Positions 51,468 to 60,263 of a stretch of DNA of 64,000 bases are shown in pieces. The translations under genes and the position numbers were made by a program. Source of the stretch: an uncultured Lachnospiraceae bacterium (GTDB lineage: Bacteria > Bacillota > Clostridia > Lachnospirales > Lachnospiraceae); assembly GCA_910578795.1 (NCBI GenBank), contig CAJTSD010000010.1:13476-77475 (forward strand). Reading direction: 5' to 3'. Each line of letters starts with the position of its first letter. The first letter of the stretch is position 1. A model generated the notes under the pieces. It did not search any database. It saw only the letters and a list, made by a program, of their open reading frames with translations, and was not told the origin of the DNA.

Positions 51468-51776
51468 ATGAGGACGGTAGGCGCAGGAGCAAAGACAGGC
51501 AGCGGTAAAAGTGTGGCGGAACTGGAATCGGATAACAATATGCTCAGGGAAGCTAACAGCAGTGCAGGCAAAAGAATCTGCGATTTGGAAGCGATGCTTA
51601 ATGAAAGCAGGAAAGAGGCAGCAGAGCTGAGAACGCAGCTTGATGAAAGTAAAAAAGAGACAGAAGAACTGGAGCAGATGTTCGCTGAAAGCAGGAAAGA
51701 GGCAGCAGAGCTGAGAGCACAGCTCGCAGAAAACAAAAAAGAGAAAAGCGGCAAGGAAAAAAGCGCTGAAAAATAA
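51468..51776 (+). CDS. Coiled-coil protein after the capsid gene
   Basis: 102 residues, almost entirely heptad helix. ESRKEAAELRxQL occurs twice with a 30-bp near-identical DNA repeat at about 51603 and 51688, so the coil grew by duplication. The position suggests a head decoration or connector-related protein; not recognised. AGGAGG precedes the ATG. Confidence 0.65.
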   Translation: MRTVGAGAKTGSGKSVAELESDNNMLREANSSAGKRICDLEAMLNESRKEAAELRTQLDESKKETEELEQMFAESRKEAAELRAQLAENKKEKSGKEKSAEK

Positions 51777-51790
51777 GGGGGAAAGGGAGC

Positions 51791-52183
51791 ATGGATGTGC
51801 CTTATATTGATTGGGAGTATTACAGCTCCCTTTTTGACAACATCACAGACGAAGCGGCTTTTAACAGGGCGTATGCCAAAGCATCAGCATATATGGACAG
51901 GCGTACCGCTATGCGTACGAGAGAGTTCATGAATGCATACGATGAAGAAAACGCCACAATGTTCCAAAAAGGGACAGCACAGGCCATAAAAATGACAATG
52001 TGCGAGCTGATAAACAGTATATCCGCGCAGGAAACGTCAGGAATGGGCACAGGCATAGCGAGTGTGTCAAACGACGGGTATTCTGAAAGCTATAAAATTA
52101 CGACGGCAGCAGAGAAAGAAGCGCAGCTGTTAAGCATTATGCGGAGCGGGCTTTCGGGTACAGGACTGGCAGGTGCGCTATGA
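51791..52183 (+). CDS. Head-tail connector protein (gp6-like)
   Basis: 130 residues. Starts with the pattern of SPP1 gp15/HK97 gp6-type connectors: DWEYYSSLFDNITDEAAFNRAYAKASAYMDRRT, all-helical. It docks below the portal. Overlaps the next gene by ATGA. Confidence 0.8.
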   Translation: MDVPYIDWEYYSSLFDNITDEAAFNRAYAKASAYMDRRTAMRTREFMNAYDEENATMFQKGTAQAIKMTMCELINSISAQETSGMGTGIASVSNDGYSESYKITTAAEKEAQLLSIMRSGLSGTGLAGAL

Positions 52184-52626
52184 ATGTATTGTTCAATGAT
52201 GCAATGACTGTATACAATTACCGCCAAAACAGGGAAACGGGAGAAGAAACGTGGCACAGGACGGTGGTAAAAGGGGTACAGTGGCGCCACAACCGGAAAG
52301 AATTGTCTACGTCGGGCAATACACAGAGCTTTCCACTGGCAGAGAGTATTACAATTGATTTTAAACGTGATTACGGTAACGCAGCAGTGTATCTGCCTCC
52401 GCATGAGTTCAGGAGACTGTCAGATGAGGAAATAACAAAATACTGGACTTTGGACGCAAAGGAAGGGCAGGATGTGCTTGTGCTTGGCATATCTGAGTAT
52501 GAAATAGGAGCGGACTGCGGATTGTCGCAGCTGTCAGAACTGTTTCAATATACAGGAACCGTTACGGCAGTATCGGACAACAGGAACATGCCGAGATTAA
52601 AAAATATAAAGGTGGTGGCCAAATAA
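52180..52626 (+). CDS. Head closure/minor capsid 1-like protein
   Basis: 148 residues, mostly beta. Position and segments (DAMTVYNYRQNRETGEETWHRTVV, then ESITIDFKRDYGNAAVYLPP) fit head-tail stopper proteins, filed in Clostridia phages as minor capsid 1 or a DUF. It closes the portal channel after packaging. Confidence 0.65.
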   Translation: MNVLFNDAMTVYNYRQNRETGEETWHRTVVKGVQWRHNRKELSTSGNTQSFPLAESITIDFKRDYGNAAVYLPPHEFRRLSDEEITKYWTLDAKEGQDVLVLGISEYEIGADCGLSQLSELFQYTGTVTAVSDNRNMPRLKNIKVVAK

Positions 52627-53066
52627 TGGCAGGAACAATATATGGCTGTACATTGAGCCTTGATACAAGAAAGTTAATGAAACGTTTGGGAATAGAGGAA
52701 AGAGGCAGGGTGCAGCGTGTGGTAAGTGAAGAAATCCTCCATTTGTGTGATCCTTATGTGCCGTTATCGGAGGGACACCTAAGAGATACAGGGCATGTGG
52801 AAAATAATTCAGAAATTGTATGGAACGGTCCATATGCGCATTATCTGTTTGAAGGCATTGTTTACGAAGATCCGGAACTGCACTGTGCAGGCTTTAAGAC
52901 GGAAAACGGGTGGCGGTCAAGAAAAAATGTCCAAAAAGTTCCGTCAGACAGAATGCTCCATTACAATAACGGTTCCCGCAGAGGGGCGCACTGGGTAGAC
53001 AGGGCGCTGCAGAACGGAGGCAGGAAAAAGGCAGAGGACGCAGCGAGAAGGGCGGTTGGATCATGA
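52626..53066 (+). CDS. Minor capsid 2/HK97 gp10-like neck protein
   Basis: 146 residues. PYVPLSEGHLRDTGHV and YAHYLFEGIVYEDPEL are typical of gp10-like tail completion proteins, with a basic C-terminus (GRKKAEDAARR). Start overlaps the previous stop. Confidence 0.75.
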   Translation: MAGTIYGCTLSLDTRKLMKRLGIEERGRVQRVVSEEILHLCDPYVPLSEGHLRDTGHVENNSEIVWNGPYAHYLFEGIVYEDPELHCAGFKTENGWRSRKNVQKVPSDRMLHYNNGSRRGAHWVDRALQNGGRKKAEDAARRAVGS

Positions 53067-53464
53067 CAGTATCAGAGAGTATTATAAAATGGCTTCAGGG
53101 ATTTCAGATGGGGCGTATAGATACGGATATCCAAAAGGCCGATAAAGGAAGATATTCGCTTGCAAAAGAGCCTGTACAGAATGTAAAATCATATCTTTCC
53201 GGCAGGAAGGAGTACACAGAACATTATACAATCAGGGCGCGACTTCCAAGCCTTGCAGATGCAGACAGAATTGCAAATAATGGTTTTGGTGAAAGGCTGT
53301 CTGAGTGGGTAGACGAAAAGAACGGGAAAGAAGAGTTTCCGCTGATAAAAAATGCGGTTGTGAGTGAGATTAAGATAACAACCCCTTTTTATATGGGCGC
53401 TACGGCAACAAATGACAGCGTTTATGAAATGACGATAGCCATAAGATATGTAAAGGAGAAATAA
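53063..53464 (+). CDS. Tail terminator (minor capsid 3-like)
   Basis: 133 residues, alpha/beta, starting SESIIKWLQGFQM and ending EMTIAIRYVKEK. Position between neck protein and tube protein marks the tail terminator that stops tube growth and joins tail to head. ATGA overlap upstream. Confidence 0.75.
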   Translation: MTVSESIIKWLQGFQMGRIDTDIQKADKGRYSLAKEPVQNVKSYLSGRKEYTEHYTIRARLPSLADADRIANNGFGERLSEWVDEKNGKEEFPLIKNAVVSEIKITTPFYMGATATNDSVYEMTIAIRYVKEK

Positions 53465-53468
53465 GACA

Positions 53469-53966
53469 ATGGCAGAGATGAGAGAAAAACTAATGCATTT
53501 TTTTAATATCGGTTCTGCAGATACACCGGACTACGTGCTTTTAGGTGACGGCATTACATCGCTTACGGAGGAATTTAACCCGGAAAGCGAAACAAAGCAG
53601 TACATCAATCAGGCAAACGGTACGACAAACATAAAATCGTACACGCCGTCAATCAGCGTTGAAAAGGAATATATCAGGGATGAAAAACTGCAGAAGTGGA
53701 TAGACAAAAAAGTAAAGCTTCTTCCTGTAGGAACGGCAGCGCAGTCGGACTATGTAAGAGTAAACATCATGGAGGAACCCACATCATCCGGTGTGTATCC
53801 GGCAGTTAAGAGAAAATGCTCTTATCAGCTCGACAACATCGGAGGAGATGCCGGATCGGAGTTGAAAAGCTCCATGACGCTTGGCGGAGTTGGAGACGGA
53901 ATACAGGGATTTTTTGATGTTACCAAAATGACATTTAGTGAGAGTGATACGGAAAGCGGAATCTAA
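53469..53966 (+). CDS. Major tail (tube) protein
   Basis: 165 residues, beta-rich: MHFFNIGSADTPDYVLLGDGITSLTEEFNPESE, then SYTPSISVEKEYI. Characteristic of Gram-positive siphophage tail tubes. Follows the terminator gene by four bases. Confidence 0.85.
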   Translation: MAEMREKLMHFFNIGSADTPDYVLLGDGITSLTEEFNPESETKQYINQANGTTNIKSYTPSISVEKEYIRDEKLQKWIDKKVKLLPVGTAAQSDYVRVNIMEEPTSSGVYPAVKRKCSYQLDNIGGDAGSELKSSMTLGGVGDGIQGFFDVTKMTFSESDTESGI

Positions 53967-53981
53967 CAGGAGGGAAAAGTT

Positions 53982-54332
53982 ATGGATAACAGCAGTAATA
54001 CAGTAAAAAATGCAGGGATAGACGGAAGCATACGTATCAAAAGCAGTCTCCGTATAAATGTGAATGATGAGGGCGATGTCATACTTATTCCGGTAGAAGA
54101 CACACAGTTTATTGAGGATTTCTTCAATATGCTTGACAAATTCACAGAGGCAAGCAGGAATATCAAGTCGAAGACGGCGGGCAAAGATGTATCAGAACAG
54201 GTAAAACCTGTTGCTGAGGAGATGCGCGGCATGATGACGGAGCTTGATAATCTGTTTGGAGAAAGATGCTGCCGAAAGGTATTCGGGAATATTGTGCCGA
54301 CACCGTATATTATGGCTGATTTCTTTGACTAG
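53982..54332 (+). CDS. Tail assembly chaperone, ending at a suspect in-frame TAG
   Basis: 116 residues to TAG at 54330-54332, but the same frame stays open for another 49 codons to TAG at 54480-54482 and reads ITPILHKYANDRQSKIAEKY then a basic Asn/His tail. Related chaperones, as I remember them, have Gln where the TAG falls (DFFxQxTP). The extended product would be 166 residues. It either is truncated by a CAG-to-TAG change or needs read-through. Partner of the Gp15-like gene downstream. Confidence 0.7.
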   Translation: MDNSSNTVKNAGIDGSIRIKSSLRINVNDEGDVILIPVEDTQFIEDFFNMLDKFTEASRNIKSKTAGKDVSEQVKPVAEEMRGMMTELDNLFGERCCRKVFGNIVPTPYIMADFFD

Positions 54333-54499
54333 ATTACGCCAATCCTGCACAAATACGCGAATGACAGGCAGTCAAAAATTGCAGAAAAATACAACAGGAA
54401 CCGTACAGGAGGCACAAATCCTGTATATAATCCTCAGAACAGCCATAAGAACAGTCACAAGAATAGAAAAAGCCACCATTAGCAGAAAGAAGCGGTAAT

Positions 54500-55090
54500 A
54501 TGTTCAATGTGCTATTAGACAGGCTTCCGGACAAATGGCGCGGATACAGAATAGAAGCAGAGTTCCGGACGGGCATACAGATCATGCAGTGCCTTTCAGA
54601 TGAGGAGTTTCCAAAAGAAGAAAGACTGCTTCATGTTTTAACTCTTTTATTTCCCTGTGGTATGCCCGAAACAGAGGAGGCGCTTGAAGGGCTTAAATGG
54701 TTTTTGAGCGAGTTTTCCCATGACAACCACAGTGAAAAGAGTGAAACAGACAATGTGAAGGTATATGATTTCGACATAGACCAATGGAGGATATACAGCG
54801 CATTTCTGAATCAGTATGGAATAGATCTCAACACAGCGAAAATGCATTGGTTTACTTTTATGGGGCTTTTGTCAAATCTTGAGGAATGCGCGTTTACGAG
54901 GGTGGTTGATATACGCATCAGGAAACCGGATAAAAGGGCAGGCACAAAAGAAAAGAGAGAGCTTGAAAAGATAAAAGAGGTGTACAGGATCGGGGATAAG
55001 GATGCGCATCTGACACCGGAGCAAAAACGCGCAGAACAGAGACAGCTTGAAATATTCAATAATTTTATGAATGCAGGTAAAAAACAATAA
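54500..55090 (+). CDS. Gp15-like tail protein
   Basis: 196 residues matching the bacteriophage Gp15 family: N-terminal LLDRLPDKWRGYRIEAEFRTGIQIMQCL, WRIYSAFLNQYGIDLNTAKMHWFTFMGLLSNL, and a charged tail. Normally adjacent to the tail chaperone and before the tape measure gene; helps tail assembly. Confidence 0.82.
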   Translation: MFNVLLDRLPDKWRGYRIEAEFRTGIQIMQCLSDEEFPKEERLLHVLTLLFPCGMPETEEALEGLKWFLSEFSHDNHSEKSETDNVKVYDFDIDQWRIYSAFLNQYGIDLNTAKMHWFTFMGLLSNLEECAFTRVVDIRIRKPDKRAGTKEKRELEKIKEVYRIGDKDAHLTPEQKRAEQRQLEIFNNFMNAGKKQ

Positions 55091-55104
55091 TGCAGCAAGA
55101 GCCA

Positions 55105-55156
55105 AGAGCCGCGCAGACAGTCCGCAAAGGACTGCTGAAAGGCTCTTTGTTTTTTG
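55105..55156 (+). terminator. Terminator before the tape measure gene
   Basis: AGAGCC (55105-55110) pairs with GGCTCT (55141-55146) and inner CAGTCC with GGACTG around GCAAA; T-rich tail. A terminator within the tail operon, probably partial, reducing expression of the long gene that follows. Confidence 0.7.
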
Positions 55157-55178
55157 TTAAGCTGCAGAAGGCGGACAC

Positions 55179-58100
55179 ATGGCAGGCAGATACGACGGTT
55201 CGATAAGGATTAATACATTACTGAATACAGATAATTTTACAGGCGGCGTCAGAAACATGCGCAATGATGTGAATAGACTTGGCAGGAGTATTGCCGGAGT
55301 CAGAAGCAGCTTGGGCGGGCTGGTCAAGTCACTTGGTGTAGGTTTGAGTATTGCAGGGATTGTTGCGCTTGGAAAACAGGCAATCGAAACGGCAAGTGAC
55401 ATTGCGGAAGTTCAGAACGTTGTAGACACAGCATTTGGCAGCATGTCGTACAAAATGGAGGCATTTGCGGATACAGCGGTAAAGCAGTTTGGCATATCAA
55501 AATTATCCGCTAAAGAAATGGGCTCTACGTTTATGGCAATGGGGCGCGCTATGGTGGACAGCATGGAAGATGCAAGCGACATGGCGATCAACCTGACGGC
55601 GCGTGCAGCGGACATGTCAAGCTTTTACAATAAAAGCGCGGAAGAAACTGCCACAGCATTAAAGTCTATTTATACGGGAGAAACGGAAACATTAAAAGCC
55701 TACGGCGTGGTAATGACGGAAATTAACCTTCAGGAATACGCATACAGGCAGGGTATAAAAAAGAAAATATCCGCAATGACGCAGGCGGAAAAAGTGCAGC
55801 TGCGTTACATGTATGTAATGGAGCAGACAGCGCTTGCGGAAGGTGATTTTGCAAAGACATCAGACAGCTGGGCAAATCAGACAAGAATTTTAAAAGAACA
55901 GTTTAAAGAGCTGCTTTCCGTTGCAGGTACAGGGCTGATTACCGTATTAACACCTGTTGTCAAGTTTCTTAATACCATTCTCACGCAACTGATTGCGATA
56001 GCAACACAGGCAGGCGCCATATTATCCAAACTGTTAGGAATATCCATACCGGTGGCGGATTCGGAAAAATTTGCAAAGGATTTATTTGATGCGTCGGGCG
56101 GGGCAGATGACCTGACAGAGAGCATCGAGGCAGCAGAAAAAGCAGCAAACAAAGCACTGGCACCATTTGACAAACTAAATGTATTAAATAATGACAATGG
56201 AAGCGGTGTCAGTTCAGGAAGCAGTGGCAGCAGTTTTGAAATGCCGAAACTTGAGATGAATGAAACAGAGGCTGTTGATGAACTGGACGAAAAAGCAGAG
56301 AAAATAAAAGACATACTTGGTCGTCTGTTTAATCCGTTTCATGAAGCGTGGGAAAACGAAGGCGAATTTGTCATTGAATCATGGAAGTATGCGCTGGGTG
56401 AGATTTCAGAGCTGTTGAAACGGCTAGGAATAGACTTTCTACGGGTATGGGATACATCGGAAACAATCACCATACTTTCAGACATTTTACACATTATCGG
56501 CGATATCGGTCTTATTATAGGGCATTTGGCGAGAAACTTTCGGGAAGCATGGACAGAAAACGATACAGGTTATAAAATCCTCTGCCACATACGGGACATT
56601 ATTGGCGTCATTATCGGCAATATAAGGGACGCAGCAGACTATACGGCGGAGTGGGCAGATAAACTTGATTTTTATCCGTTGCTCTCAAAAGGTGAGGAAT
56701 GGCTGGAAAGTCTGATACCTGTTATTGATACATTGTCCGGAATTTTGACAGATTTTTATACAATGGTTCTGCTTCCGCTTGCAAAATGGAAGCTTGAAAA
56801 AGGCATTCCGGGTCTGCTACAGGTTTTTATTGACTTTAATAACGAGGTGGACTGGGAAAAATTAAGAGCCAATATGCAGGAATTTTGGGAGCACTTAGAG
56901 CCGTTTGGTGAAACTGTGGGTGAGGGTTTAATACTCTTTATTGACAGATGTGCGGATGCACTTGCAGATTTCATAAACAGCGATGGATTTGTGGATTTTC
57001 TGCACCTGATAGAAGGATGGATGGACAGTGTCGAGCCGGAGGATGTTGCAGACGGCTTGGAGAAAATTGCAAAGGGCGTAATTGCTTTAAAAGCCGGATT
57101 GAAAGCATGGAGCATACTGAAAGTACCTTTGAACCTGTTTGGGTCTTTTCTGAGCCTGCTTGAAACGCAAAAGATTACAAAGGCTTTGAAGAATTTGGGC
57201 GGCGCAGGGGGAGCCGCCAAATCCGGTGGCGTTTTGGCTAAAACACTGGCTTCGTTTGGAGGCAATAAAGGTATTTTGGCGGGATTAAAAAGTCTTTTAA
57301 CAATGGATTTGGCTACTACGTTTGGTGCCGGCACTGCTGCTGAGATTGGAATGACAATCGGTACGGGAATTATTGGTAGTATTGCGGCAGCCCTTGCGGG
57401 TGGGCTAGAGGCTAAATTTTTAGACAAATATGTTTTAGGACCGATAATAGGGCTTTTTGACAAGGAAACAGGAGACTTTTACAAAAATTTTAAATGGTTT
57501 GGCGAAAACGGTTTTTTTGATACGATAATTCCCGATACAACGAGCATGGATACGTTTGTATCGGATTTGAAGACGAATTTAACAGCTATCCAAAATATGA
57601 TAACCGATTTTCAGGATAATCCCGTATTGGGGAAACTTACATTAGTCCTTGCGGGACCGTGGGCAAAAGCAGCGCTTGACATACTAAACCATTTGGGCGA
57701 CATGAAAGGTGCACTTAAGGATTTTGGTAAGGACGTGGAATCATGGTGGGACACGGACATTGTAGGCGCATTCTCCTTATGGGGACAGGATATCAATGCT
57801 TTTTGGGACGAAAGCATTGCACCGTGGTTCAGAAAAGAAAAATGGACGCAATTTGGCGAAAATATGAAATCCGGAATTTCCGAAAAATGGACGGAGTTTA
57901 CAGGCTGGTGGAAAGGCACAGGATTCTATAATTGGTGGAATGAAGATGTTGCATCGTGGTTTGAAAAAGATAAATGGTCTTTTAATGGAATAAAAGATGG
58001 TCTTGAAAGTTCTTGGGATGCGGCAATTGCTGCTGTTAAAAAAATATGGAACAAATTCGCGGGCTGGTTGAATGACAAATTGACATGGACGATTGATCCA

Positions 58101-58421
58101 ATTTCCGTAGCGGGAAAAACGGTTTTTGAAGGTACAAAGATTAGTCTGGGAAAAGTGCCGATGCTTGCGGACGGCGCAGTAATACGCGGCGGTAATCCAT
58201 TCATGGCAGTATTGGGCGATCAGCCCAAAGGTGTTACAAACATAGAAACACCGCTTCCTACAATGGTACAGGCATTCAAACAGGCAATGGCAGAAAGTGG
58301 CGGCATGGGAGGCGGAGAATATACGTTTATTGCACAGCTAAATGAAAAAGTCATATTTGAAGAAATGATACGACTTGACCGCATGCAGAAAAAGTCAACC
58401 GGACGCAGCAGTTTTGCATGA
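55179..58421 (+). CDS. Tail tape measure protein
   Basis: 1080 residues. Helical throughout, with TMP-like N-terminus (NMRNDVNRLGRSIAGVRSSLGG), the family block ASDIAEVQNVVDTAFGSMSYKMEAFA, a hydrophobic Gly/Ala region around residues 700-760, and Trp-rich repeats (WWDTDIVGAFSLW, WWKGTGFYNWWNEDV) near 860-960. Sets tail length and is ejected with the DNA. Confidence 0.93.
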   Translation: MAGRYDGSIRINTLLNTDNFTGGVRNMRNDVNRLGRSIAGVRSSLGGLVKSLGVGLSIAGIVALGKQAIETASDIAEVQNVVDTAFGSMSYKMEAFADTAVKQFGISKLSAKEMGSTFMAMGRAMVDSMEDASDMAINLTARAADMSSFYNKSAEETATALKSIYTGETETLKAYGVVMTEINLQEYAYRQGIKKKISAMTQAEKVQLRYMYVMEQTALAEGDFAKTSDSWANQTRILKEQFKELLSVAGTGLITVLTPVVKFLNTILTQLIAIATQAGAILSKLLGISIPVADSEKFAKDLFDASGGADDLTESIEAAEKAANKALAPFDKLNVLNNDNGSGVSSGSSGSSFEMPKLEMNETEAVDELDEKAEKIKDILGRLFNPFHEAWENEGEFVIESWKYALGEISELLKRLGIDFLRVWDTSETITILSDILHIIGDIGLIIGHLARNFREAWTENDTGYKILCHIRDIIGVIIGNIRDAADYTAEWADKLDFYPLLSKGEEWLESLIPVIDTLSGILTDFYTMVLLPLAKWKLEKGIPGLLQVFIDFNNEVDWEKLRANMQEFWEHLEPFGETVGEGLILFIDRCADALADFINSDGFVDFLHLIEGWMDSVEPEDVADGLEKIAKGVIALKAGLKAWSILKVPLNLFGSFLSLLETQKITKALKNLGGAGGAAKSGGVLAKTLASFGGNKGILAGLKSLLTMDLATTFGAGTAAEIGMTIGTGIIGSIAAALAGGLEAKFLDKYVLGPIIGLFDKETGDFYKNFKWFGENGFFDTIIPDTTSMDTFVSDLKTNLTAIQNMITDFQDNPVLGKLTLVLAGPWAKAALDILNHLGDMKGALKDFGKDVESWWDTDIVGAFSLWGQDINAFWDESIAPWFRKEKWTQFGENMKSGISEKWTEFTGWWKGTGFYNWWNEDVASWFEKDKWSFNGIKDGLESSWDAAIAAVKKIWNKFAGWLNDKLTWTIDPISVAGKTVFEGTKISLGKVPMLADGAVIRGGNPFMAVLGDQPKGVTNIETPLPTMVQAFKQAMAESGGMGGGEYTFIAQLNEKVIFEEMIRLDRMQKKSTGRSSFA

Positions 58422-58439
58422 TAACTGGAGGAACGATAA

Positions 58440-58856
58440 ATGTTTGAGGGATGGCTAATAAAATTCGGTAACGTGATTCTTCCTAATAAATTTATACTTG
58501 CGGACGGTTGGAACTCTGTACCGAACCAAAGGATTGATATTGAGGCATATAGGGATGCAAATGTGTTTCTGCACAGGGAGACGAGCAAAAATTACAAGAC
58601 ATCTCTTAAGCTGAATATAGGCGAGATGAACCTGAAAGAGATGGAGGCTTTTAAGGCGGTAATCGGTCTTGCCACACTTGGTATCAATGACAGAAATCAG
58701 AGAAAGCTGTCCGTAACATACTGGAATGATGAGGAGCTTGCCTACAGACATGCGCAAATGTATATGAGGGATACAGAGTATTCCATACACATAGTTGACG
58801 AAATAAGCCGTGATATAGAGTACAATTCCTTTACGATTGAGCTTATTGAGTATTAG
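58440..58856 (+). CDS. Distal tail (Dit-like) protein
   Basis: 138 residues, beta-rich: MFEGWLIKFGNVILPNKFILADGW, then HRETSKNYKTSLKLNIGEMNLKEMEAF. Position after the tape measure fits a short distal tail protein. Ends TAG, with the SD of the next gene beginning inside it and the next ORF in the same frame. Confidence 0.7.
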   Translation: MFEGWLIKFGNVILPNKFILADGWNSVPNQRIDIEAYRDANVFLHRETSKNYKTSLKLNIGEMNLKEMEAFKAVIGLATLGINDRNQRKLSVTYWNDEELAYRHAQMYMRDTEYSIHIVDEISRDIEYNSFTIELIEY

Positions 58857-58868
58857 AGGAGGGTATGC

Positions 58869-60263
58869 ATGAAAGTGCCTGATAATGTTAAGAAGGCGTA
58901 TGGTTCGGACAGCACGAACAAATATATTTCTATCTGTTTTCCGGAAATAAATCAAAGCATTACGCTTGAACAGATTGACTATGAGTCAATGGAGCTGACA
59001 GAAGCGCTTATGAGCAATGGAAATGTTGAGTTTGTAGGGTGCATTGCAAGCGTATTTCAGATTAAAATACGGAAATTAAAGGAAGACATAAAAGGCAGGA
59101 AAATTACCGTCCATATGTATACGGATGGTACGGAGGATATGCCGATTACGCTGTTTAACGGTATTGTGGATTCCGCCACAGAGCAGAGTAATAAGCAGAT
59201 AAAGAAAATTACAGCGTTTGATATCCTATACACGAAAGGAGACATTAATGTTGGGGAATGGTATAAAGGCTTAAAATTTCCGATATCCTTAAAAGATTTG
59301 CGAAACAGTCTGTTCGGATGTATCGGAATAACACAGGAAGATGCAGAGCTGCCAAACGATGATGTAATGATAGATAAAAAATATAATCCCGAACAGATGA
59401 AAGCGCGTGATGTGATAAAAGCTGTCTGCCAAATCAATGGGGCATGCGGGATTATCAACCGTCAGGAAAAATTTGAGTACCGTATATTGAGTAAGCTTCC
59501 CGAAACGGAATGGGGGAATTATCCATCTTCGAATACATATCTGCCGTTTTACCCGAGAAATCCGGAACTGGCAGCAGTTAAAAACACTATATTGGAAGAC
59601 AAGAATAGAAATAATGAATTTTTCTCCTATTACCGTGATGTGCAGTACGAGAAGTACACGGTTAAGCCGGTTGATAAGGTGACAATACGGCAGACGGAGG
59701 ATGCAAAGGGTGTGACGTACGGAGACGGTATAAACAATTATATTATTCAGGGCAATATGTTTACGCTTGGGTTAAAAGACGATGTTTTATCGAAAATTGC
59801 GCACCGGATATATGATTGCGTTAGTGGGATAGAGTTTCATCCATTTACGGGAAAAAATAACGCACTCCCGTTCGTGGAAGTGGGACTGGACAGCGTATCC
59901 TATAATATGTTTAATTTTGACAGTCTGTATGATCCGGAAGTTGAAGAATATACGGAGAAAAGTTTTTATGTTTTAAACAGGGAACTGACAGGTGTGCAAG
60001 CCTTAAAAGACACCTATAAGGCACAGGGTGAGGAATATCAGACAGAGTTCATAACAGACCTGCAGACGCAGATTGACACATTAAAGAAAAGTACCAAGCA
60101 GGAGGTTGAAGAAAAGGTCAAGGATTACACCTATAATAAGGAAGAAATTGACGGCATGATTGCCACGGGCGGCGGATTAAAGGTGGAATCAGTGCCCGTC
60201 CTTCCGGTAACGGTCGCTGCGAATACGATTTACCTGATACAGGGGGAGGTGACAGTTGGATAA
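58869..60263 (+). CDS. Tail hub/baseplate protein (Tal-like)
   Basis: 464 residues. The first 380 form a beta-rich hub-like region (NKYISICFPEINQSITLEQIDYESMELTEALMS, FNGIVDSATEQSNKQIKKITAFDILY). The C-terminal 90 contain a coiled coil (LQTQIDTLKKSTKQEVEEKV) to which fibres may attach. No peptidase motif recognised. Confidence 0.75.
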   Translation: MKVPDNVKKAYGSDSTNKYISICFPEINQSITLEQIDYESMELTEALMSNGNVEFVGCIASVFQIKIRKLKEDIKGRKITVHMYTDGTEDMPITLFNGIVDSATEQSNKQIKKITAFDILYTKGDINVGEWYKGLKFPISLKDLRNSLFGCIGITQEDAELPNDDVMIDKKYNPEQMKARDVIKAVCQINGACGIINRQEKFEYRILSKLPETEWGNYPSSNTYLPFYPRNPELAAVKNTILEDKNRNNEFFSYYRDVQYEKYTVKPVDKVTIRQTEDAKGVTYGDGINNYIIQGNMFTLGLKDDVLSKIAHRIYDCVSGIEFHPFTGKNNALPFVEVGLDSVSYNMFNFDSLYDPEVEEYTEKSFYVLNRELTGVQALKDTYKAQGEEYQTEFITDLQTQIDTLKKSTKQEVEEKVKDYTYNKEEIDGMIATGGGLKVESVPVLPVTVAANTIYLIQGEVTVG

